A stretch of DNA of 64,000 nucleotides from Multifurca ochricompacta. Its lineage: Eukaryota > Basidiomycota > Agaricomycetes > Russulales > Russulaceae. The DNA lies in NCBI GenBank assembly GCA_022496185.1, contig WTXG01000008.1:310001-374000 (forward strand), read 5' to 3'. Shown one piece after another: positions 57,468 to 64,000 of the stretch (positions within the stretch are counted from its first letter, which is position 1; every line of letters starts with the position of its first letter). A model generated the notes under the pieces. The model was not told the origin of the DNA, ran no database searches, and saw only the letters and a program-made list of their open reading frames with translations. Made by a program: the position numbers and the translations under genes.

Positions 57468-59570
57468 TTAGCGGAATCGGGACTGGGAATGAGCACCCAC
57501 CTCCAGAGCTTGCTGTACCTCCAGCCGTTGCCGCGCCGCCTCAAGCCAGTCCTTCAACAGAGCCTTGGCGGCTCCTCGCAGCTGGTTCAACTCACGCGCC
57601 GTGCTGTCTAAATCCTTTTCATTCAGATAATATTCTGCGCGCGCGAGCACACTCAGTACGTCATTCCCAGGTACAAGGCCCTGGCGGCGGAATGCGAAGG
57701 CAGACAGCACATGTGACGCGACGTGCGCAAGCACGCCTGCGCCATCATCCGGCACAAGTGCAACACGCGAGACAGCCGGGGCGACGCTCGTCGTGAACCA
57801 GGATGCTAAGTCCGCGAGGGGCTCGACCCCAACGTCTGGCGCAACACTTGCCTCGAGAGCGTCTAGAGCGGAGCCAACAACCTCGTCATCTCGAGCAGCT
57901 GCCGCATGACGGAGGACGCGCAGTTCGTCGCGAAATGGCTTCCGTGAGGAGGCATCAACGGCGTTGTTGACGGCACGTAGGGCTGACCAAAGCGCGTGGA
58001 TGCGCAAGTTCTCATCGAGGTAGGTCGAGTTGTCCAGCGCGACACGCTCGAGGCGCTTTAAGTTTGCAGCGAGCTCGTCGAGTTTAGCAAGGCGGCCACC
58101 GCGCTCTTCTTCAACATGGACCTTGATCTCGCGGATCCAGCGGCGTTGGAGTTCAATACCTTGTGCGATCACTTCTTCCTCTAGGCTAGGTACGTACAAA
58201 TTCAGTGCGAAAGCGCCACGCATAGAAATAGAGACAGACCGCTCATTGATGATGTCACTCTGTGTCCGTAGCTCCTGCTCAAGTTTTTCTCGATACGCTT
58301 GGGCGAAGTGGGCTTTCTCTTCTTCAAAGAAGGCACGGAAATCTGTCTCCTGACTCTCGAGCTTATCCTGTGCCTGAAGTTCTAGCTCAAGCAATTTGAG
58401 CGTGTATCGCGGGTCTGCTCATCAAGTGATTGCTCCAGTTTTGCCTTTTCCTCCTCACGCAGGCGGTCAAAGCTCTGCGCAGTGCAGATAAGTCATTCTT
58501 GGCAACATCAGTATACCGCGGGCCTTGTCGGCAGCTGGAGTATTCGCATTCAGGAAGGATGCGAGCGAGTCAATCGTGCCGGCGAGGTGTGTGAGGACTG
58601 GCTCGGAGGAATGCAATTCTTCGACAGCGGGTGCGACTAGTGGAAGAGGTTCACCGGGCGCTAGTGGTTTCGGAGGCTTGGGCGGGGCCGGGCGGGTAAA
58701 GCCAGGGGGAGGTTCATGGCCTAATGGCAACGGGGCATCGTACACATTCTTTGGTACTGGCGCAGCGGATCCTGCCTGATTGGACTCTAACGGAGGTTGC
58801 GGTTGGGAAGCCTCGTGGGTGGCCGGTATTGGCTGATGGGAAGTGGTTATCGGTTCCGGTTGAGTACTCGGCGACGACTTTTGAAGGGTTTGCCTTGAAG
58901 TGCAGCCTCTGCCTCGAGAACAAGTTCCTCGACACCTTGCGAGAATTGAACCGCCTGATGTCTGGCAATGGCACCGGCTTTGACGCCAAGATCATGCACC
59001 TGTGACATCGGTTTTAAGTGCGTCGACTGCCTTTTGAACGCGCGTCTTGACCTCATCTGCCTTGGGGTTGTAGCAGTTTTGACCGACTCTGTCTTTGAGG
59101 GGACCTTGGCAGGGGCTCCTCAACAGAGTACCCTAGTTGTCTGCGCATATATGAGTAAGCCCCAGAAACACCATCATAAGTGTTTACGATGACATCTGCA
59201 ATTGTTAGGACATCCCAGTCGTGATTCTCTCCGTATTGAATAACTAAGGGAGCAAAAGGAACATGCTGCTGAAAGAAAGCGTGGTAGGATGGTTGTTGAA
59301 TGCAACGAATGCGCTGCCGAGGTAGAATGTTGTTGTGGCGACGGTAGTATAAAATATGAGTCTAGGGAGCAGACGCTTCTTCTTGTCAGAAGAGAGGTAG
59401 CAGTTGCATCCGTTGCTTCTGTCACGAATCGCTGGGATGGGAATATCAAGTGATGAATGATATTCGTTTGAAGGAAAGGAAAGAAGAATACACACTCGAC
59501 GAGAAGTACGAAGAATGCGCCCATTACCTTTAGAAGTTGCCTGCCTCGCTACAGGCAAGGCGCGGAACAT
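57468..59570 (-). CDS. MIC60/mitofilin, MICOS complex core subunit
   Basis: Mitochondrial inner-membrane protein that builds crista junctions. The leader MFRALPVARQATSKGNGRIL is positively charged. The inner-membrane segment is RLIFYTTVATTTFYLGSAFVAF, followed by Pro-rich and helical segments, including a proline-rich block (FTRPAPPKPPKPLAPGEPLP). The long coiled coil (LQAQDKLESQETDFRAFFEEE; REKLEQELRTQSDIINER) leads to the conserved mitofilin domain at the C-terminus: WIREIKVHVEEERGGRLAKL, DLASWFTTSVAPAVSRVAL, LVPGNDVLSVLARAEYYLNE and DLDSTARELNQLRG. One intron (joining INER to LEEE) is a multiple of three without a stop and so looks coding. It is convergent with the unknown coiled-coil gene. 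Confidence 0.88.
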
Positions 59571-60261
59571 ACGTCCAATCCTAAGTTGCTCAACACAACG
59601 AAGTGGTGGTAGTGGTTATGGGTTATGTTATGTTATCCCATGCCTATGCGGTGGCGGCTTAACTCCCTACACTCGGGTATTACCGCCTGCCTGCCATAAG
59701 TGTTCACTCTCACACCCACACACCCACCCGACATCCTCACGTCCTCACGTCCTATCGCCGCCCTTCCGCAGCGGAGAGATGTAACTTATATTTTTTTAAA
59801 TACGAAATGACAACAGTACACACTTGGGTTCGAAAATTAAAGCCTCTTTCCCTCTCGCCCTCGTCACGAGGCGCCACAGGCCGAGAACGGTAACCCGCCC
59901 ATGATCCCGTCAGAGCGAAATTTGAAGGAACGTCTGCTTAGCTACCTTGGAGCGAGGAGGGGCGCCCTTTCCTCTATCAATTTGAACTGCGCGAAGCTGT
60001 TCCATCATCATCAATGGTGCGGTGCTGTAAGCGGCAGGATTTATTGTTGGATGATTGGACACTGCGGTAGACAGCCTTACTCAGCTTCCTTCCTAAATCC
60101 GTTGAGGATTACTGTCTATGTCCACCATTCTATTAAAGTGCGTGCCTTGTCGCCCGTCCCTTGTTTAACGAACGTGCGTGTCTTTAATTGCTATGATAGG
60201 GTATTTGTGTTATAAGTATAAGTATGCTGGGGCCCGCCAAGCCTCGTACCCCTCTTTCGTT
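59571..60261. other. Divergent promoter region between mic60 and arrestin-like C
   Basis: About 690 bases between outward-facing genes. It includes CACACCCA-type repeats near 59712-59728 and a repeat of ACGTCCTC near 59740. Two small open frames occur, but nothing is recognised. Confidence 0.5.
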
Positions 60262-61847
60262 ATGCCTACCGTCCCCATCCCCATTTTCTCAAATCGTGGC
60301 GAACGAGCAAGTGTATCCGTTGCTTCAACCTCTTCCTTTGATGTCGGTTCTGTTCTACGCCGGTTTTCATCACCGTCTCCTTATACTGGACCCAATAGTA
60401 CAGCTGAACAGGCACACAACCTTTTGTCCCCACCGGGAATGGTCCATACCGACACTTTTCACCGGTACAACCTCGTGTCTCGTGGGAAGGACTATGCACT
60501 CGTCATCATCCAGAGCCGTGCAGCCAACCCCGAAGATACTCCTCTCTTGTACTTCGGAGAAGAAGTGACAGGATTCATTGTATTGTCTCAGGCTGATTTG
60601 AGTAATATGCGGATCATAGAAATAGCAGTGAGTTACTTTCTTGATTGAAGTGGTCGTAATTAAGCCGGAAATCCGCAGTTACAAACGTTCAATTCGGACC
60701 CTATTATCCCGTCATACGAGACCAAGCTCACGCTGTCGTCACAACAGGTCGAGTCGGACAGTTCGAACATTTCTGGTGGAAAATATCACTGGCCATTCTC
60801 CATTACACCCCCAGCCGCCGCAGCATCAGGGCAGAGTGACAGCTCTCTTGGACATCACTCATCCCACAGTCAGAGTGGTGGTCAAAATTTCCAGTTCCTT
60901 GTCACGATTTATCGTCGTAATCGTCTCACTCGGAATGTCGCGTTCGTACTTTCTACCTTTTTTTCTCCGTGAACATTTTCTCACAGTGGCCTTCGGTTTT
61001 AGGGTGACGCAGCCAATCTCTTATGTTTCACCTCCAGATTCCTCGACTTCTTCATCTTCCTCCCATATCATAGTCGAACCTCCGAGTGATCTCTCCGTGA
61101 ATGAGTCCTGGATACCGCAAAAGTTTCCACCGGTACTTGTAAAGGGCCTCATGTTTCGTCAGGTTCATGTCGAGGTCGAATGCCGGGTAAGTAACAATAT
61201 TTACTAAGGCCATTTGTATGACTCATGGTCACCTTCATCTCAGCTCGTTGTACCCGTATGTCATGCCTGTCTGTTAGTATTAAACTGTTTAGTTTGCTTA
61301 CGGCTGATTCCGCCAGACTTCTTACCCAGTGAGCGATATTATACCACTCCGCCTCATTATGACAAGCGAGAGCCGTGAGGCACTTGATCTGGTTACCATA
61401 TCGGATGTTATCAATGTGCGGTTGCTCAAGCTTATAACTTTCGGGGAGCAGGCATCAGCGGCTGCTGGCCCAATGTCTCTTGTAAACCGTGGTTCGTACC
61501 ACCGGAAGGACTGGGCCGCAAGGGCCCACTGGGAGGTTGATGGCCACACTAAAGAACTTCCTCCGACCAAAGAGCGCCCACAGATCCGTTGGCGCATCAA
61601 GCTTAACGGGAAACTTCAACGGGATCGTCGCGTTGACATGTGCTCCAGCATGGAAAAGCCAGGGATGGCGATTATGGTACGTTGTCTAAAAAACGGTGAA
61701 GAACTCTCAGGGGGACTAATCTCTTCCTCGTCCTTTCTATAGTATTTCGTGTGCCTTTTCCCATTCCGCGCAACGGGTTTCCGTCCACAAGCGATCCGAA
61801 AAAGGAGCTTTTCATGGGCAAAATTACACTCACCGGACAGCGCTGAG
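60262..61847 (+). CDS. Arrestin-like protein C (short C-terminus)
   Basis: Start MPTVPIPIFSNRGERASVSV, then a disordered Ser-rich segment. Arrestin-N strands: LLYFGEEVTGFIVLSQADLSNMRIIEIA, TFNSDPIIPSYETKLTLSS, KYHWPFSITPPAA and FQFLVTIYRRNRLTRNVA. The C domain continues QPISYVSPPDSST, VKGLMFRQVHVEVECR, a 12-nt exon LVVP (61244-61255), then TSYPVSDIIPLRLIM and AHWEVDGHTKEL. The last intron has a tandem donor: the downstream GT (61681) keeps FRVPFPIPRNGF and KELFMGKITLTGQR in frame, ending at 61847. The stronger upstream GT (61677) gives another C-terminus ending near 62003. Neither form has the PPxY of paralog A. Role by family: ubiquitin-ligase or trafficking adaptor, uncertain here. Confidence 0.75.
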
Positions 61848-62290
61848 ATCCCCTTTTCCATGCTTCATTTACGCTATTCATTGGATATATCTCTAATAAT
61901 TATCAAAAGACCTGGAACACCAATACCTGCAACCTATGCCATAAACTATATATCTTGGACTTATCTATTCGGACTTTTTATTGAGATAGGGTTTTTTTTC
62001 TGATTTTCTCGTTATCAAGGGGTTGGGAATCAGTTTATCAGTCATTCATCGGATGTATTATGGTGTATGATAGAAAGTAGTGTACCAATGTACGAACAGC
62101 TTGACCTGGCCAGAACTCGTGACCAAGTGATCATGTGATATCATGGATTTGATGAGGTGAATAGAAAAAGAAAAAAAACAGAAATAGAATAGAAGCATAG
62201 AAGCATGTTACAGATAAACCAGTTTGCAAACAAAAAACATGATTCCCACATCTTCCCCCTTCACCTGAACCCCCCCCCCCTCCCCTCGTT
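61848..62290. other. Intergenic stretch before the Atg22-like gene
   Basis: About 440 bases. The alternative C-terminus of paralog C would occupy its first 150 bases. A C-run (about 62268-62285) and an A/T-rich block precede the next start. Confidence 0.5.
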
Positions 62291-64000
62291 ATGACCATTA
62301 CAACTTGGGACTCAAAAGGTGACCACAGGAAGGACACTCTGGGCGCTGAGGGCTCTGATGTGGGTCGACGATCCTTAGAGGCCACCACTTCTTCTAAAGG
62401 CCTAGGAGAATGGACGACATCGCGCAGAGAGCTCTGGTGCTTCTATCTGTACTATGTCGTATGTTGTGTTTTTGATATACTTCCTGCTCACCCTCCGAAA
62501 ACCTCAAACAAGGGAAATAACGGACTCTCTGGGTTCAACTTTGGCCCATCCCAATTTCAAAACCTCCTCTACCTGGCAGGTTACGACCCTTCTCAGCCGC
62601 CCTTTTCTGCGCCGTGTGGTAGCGGAACCGATTGCGTGCTGCCCTTCCTGGGACGCGTCCGGAACAGTCCGTCTTCCTTCTCGCGCGTCCTTGTTCACGG
62701 TGGCCTTCGCGTTGCTCATGACGGACCTTTTATTTCAATTTTTTTATCCCTTTCTCGTTGCACGCAGTTAACTCGATCGTTCTCCTCACGAATGGGATCA
62801 GCTTTGCTATTCAGGCAGTTATGATGTTGATGATTGGCGCCTGGGCAGATTACGGGAGGTGGAGGTATGCAGAGAATTGCAATGTGTACGAGTGGAGGGG
62901 ATGGCGATTGACGCATCTGATCACAGGCCGAACATCACGATTTTCTTCACACTTTTAGCCGTGGCCGTCTCATTTGCATGGCTTGGTGTTGATGATCCGT
63001 CGCATTGGCGTGCCGGAGTCGCACTATATATTCTTGGTTGTAAGTGTTGGGATTTCTCCTAGGCCGTCCTATCTCGATGCATACATCTGTCGTTTCAGTG
63101 ATTTCATACCAGGTGGGGACCACCAGTGGCCGCTTATTTCGCAGCTACTAATTCGTTGGTACAGTGTGCTCTCACGTTCTGGACTGCCGCGTTCCCCGGT
63201 CTGGCGCGCAATCTCCCGGAGGTTCGAACCTCTGCAGAAGAAGTAAAAGAGGGATTGAAACTGTCAGCATCATCTTGCGCGAATTTTTGCCATTGATTAA
63301 TCGTCTAGGAAGATTGGATGAACATTCCCAGTATGAATCTTTGACCCGCAACCGTGTATCCAATATCTCGTTCGCCGTAAGCTCGGGGGGCGAGATCATC
63401 GTTCTTGCAATTATGGTCGGCATCCTTAAGGCACTAAAGTCTGACGCGAGTGTGGAAAATAATACTAAGGCATTCAGTGTGCTTATTGCATTCTCTGGCG
63501 GCGTGTGGTGTTCGTCTCCATGTCGATTAATTTATGCGTTCGTGTGTCTCATCCACGATCTCCCTCTAGTGCTTTGTGCCATCCCTTGGTTCATCTTTGA
63601 AAAGCGCCGACCTGGTCTCTCTCTACCACCAGGAATGTCACTTGCGACCATTGGATTCAAGCAGACCTATGTGGCCCTGCGAGAATGCTTACGATTAAAA
63701 CAAACCTTCTTGTATCTGATATTCTATTTCCTCATGTAAGCTGCTGATCATGTGCTCATTCCACGGGGCCTAACGCTTCTTGTCTTGCAGGGGTGATGTA
63801 CTGAACACCACTGTGTAAGCGCTTGATAGGAGCACAGCTGTTCATGGGACTCACCTGTCGCCATAGGACTGTTATTGGGACACTCCAGAACAGGTTGGCC
63901 AAGGTTTTCGCAAGGAATCTCCACGTTTAATAAATTTATCCTCAGCGTTGTATCCTATTCGACATTACAACTCACCCTTCTTCTCTTGGTTGGCATCTTC
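62291..64000 (+). CDS. Atg22-like vacuolar amino-acid exporter (partial, runs off the window)
   Basis: Start MTITTWDSKGDHRKDTLGAE; the cytosolic lead EWTTSRRELWCFYLYYV joins by splicing to GNNGLSGFNFGPSQFQNLL, which is the Atg22 signature. Later exons give several hydrophobic helices: NSIVLLTNGISFAIQAVMMLMIGAWADYG, IFFTLLAVAVSFAWLGV, then NLPEVR and a polar loop. EIIVLAIMVGILKAL, CAIPWFIFEKRRPGLSLP and TFLYLIFYFLM precede GDVLNTTV. Fungal Atg22 releases leucine and other amino acids from the vacuole after autophagic breakdown. The gene is cut by the window end, so only the first part of the major-facilitator fold is present. Confidence 0.82.

Noticed and set aside
57468..58394. Continuous reading of the MIC60 exon through SVSISMRGAFALNLYVPS
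   Set aside because: This segment has canonical intron ends and is a multiple of three; removing it restores the conserved INER-LEEEVIAQG coiled coil.
61600..61760. Frameshifts or pseudogene status of arrestin-like C
   Set aside because: Using the donor four bases downstream keeps the arrestin frame to the stop at 61847, so no frameshift has to be assumed.
1..64000. A biosynthetic gene cluster, defence island or mobile element
   Set aside because: Gene content is unrelated housekeeping functions on both strands; no polyketide, terpene, transposase, integrase or nuclease-array genes were recognised.

Overview
The window is nuclear DNA from a filamentous basidiomycete, most likely an Agaricomycete. 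The evidence is dense protein genes cut by many 45-70 nt GT-AG introns, several exons under 25 nt, an intron-bearing nuclear tRNA, proline/serine-rich regulators, and families typical of such genomes (white-collar-type GATA finger, TauD-like dioxygenase, PrpF-like protein, arrestin-like adaptors). No bacterial operon, CRISPR array, transposon ORF, viral gene or secondary-metabolite cluster was recognised. Exon structures were read by eye from splice signals and family conservation, so outer coordinates are firmer than some internal joins.

Layout. 0.2-5.2 kb (+): enoyl-CoA hydratase/isomerase, PrpF-family protein and the Cdc27/POLD3 subunit of DNA polymerase delta. 5.3 kb (-): tRNA-Val(CAC) with a 13-nt intron. 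5.5-8.9 kb (-): a large disordered protein with a folded, PINIT-like C-terminus. 9.9-13.4 kb (+): mitochondrial Lon protease. 13.7-21.1 kb (-): GMP synthase, then XRN1 exoribonuclease. 21.7-23.3 kb (+): TauD-type dioxygenase behind a promoter with three CACGTG boxes. 24.0-26.4 kb (-): GATA factor. 26.4-29.6 kb: no supported gene. 29.6-36.6 kb (-): a very long HEAT-repeat protein of the HEATR5/Laa1 family. 36.8-38.4 kb (+): a two-membrane-segment protein of unknown role. 38.4-42.2 kb: no supported gene. 42.2-44.7 kb (+): PX-domain protein with a PB1-like C-terminus. 45.6-50.2 kb (-): Sec14-like CRAL-TRIO protein (one apparent frameshift), peroxisomal-type adenine nucleotide carrier, and a protein-lysine methyltransferase-like protein. 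50.3-53.9 kb (-): two arrestin-like genes. 54.7-57.2 kb (+): a Nup49/Nup58-like nucleoporin core and an unknown coiled-coil protein. 57.5-59.6 kb (-): MIC60/mitofilin. 60.3-61.8 kb (+): a third arrestin-like gene. 62.3 kb to the end (+): the 5' part of an Atg22-like vacuolar transporter.

Most genes are housekeeping and do not form one pathway. The local themes are three arrestin-like paralogs within about 12 kb that differ in their C-terminal PPxY motif, organelle maintenance (Lon, MIC60, the carrier, Atg22, Laa1), and a sulfur-type promoter architecture in front of the TauD gene. I did not find a convincing novel multi-gene system. The best leads are the clustered microexons at the start of xrn1, a tandem splice donor in the third arrestin gene, the nucleoporin gene with two GC-AG introns and no visible FG region, the PPxY divergence between the arrestins, and the palindromic CACGTG/TGAGTCA element.
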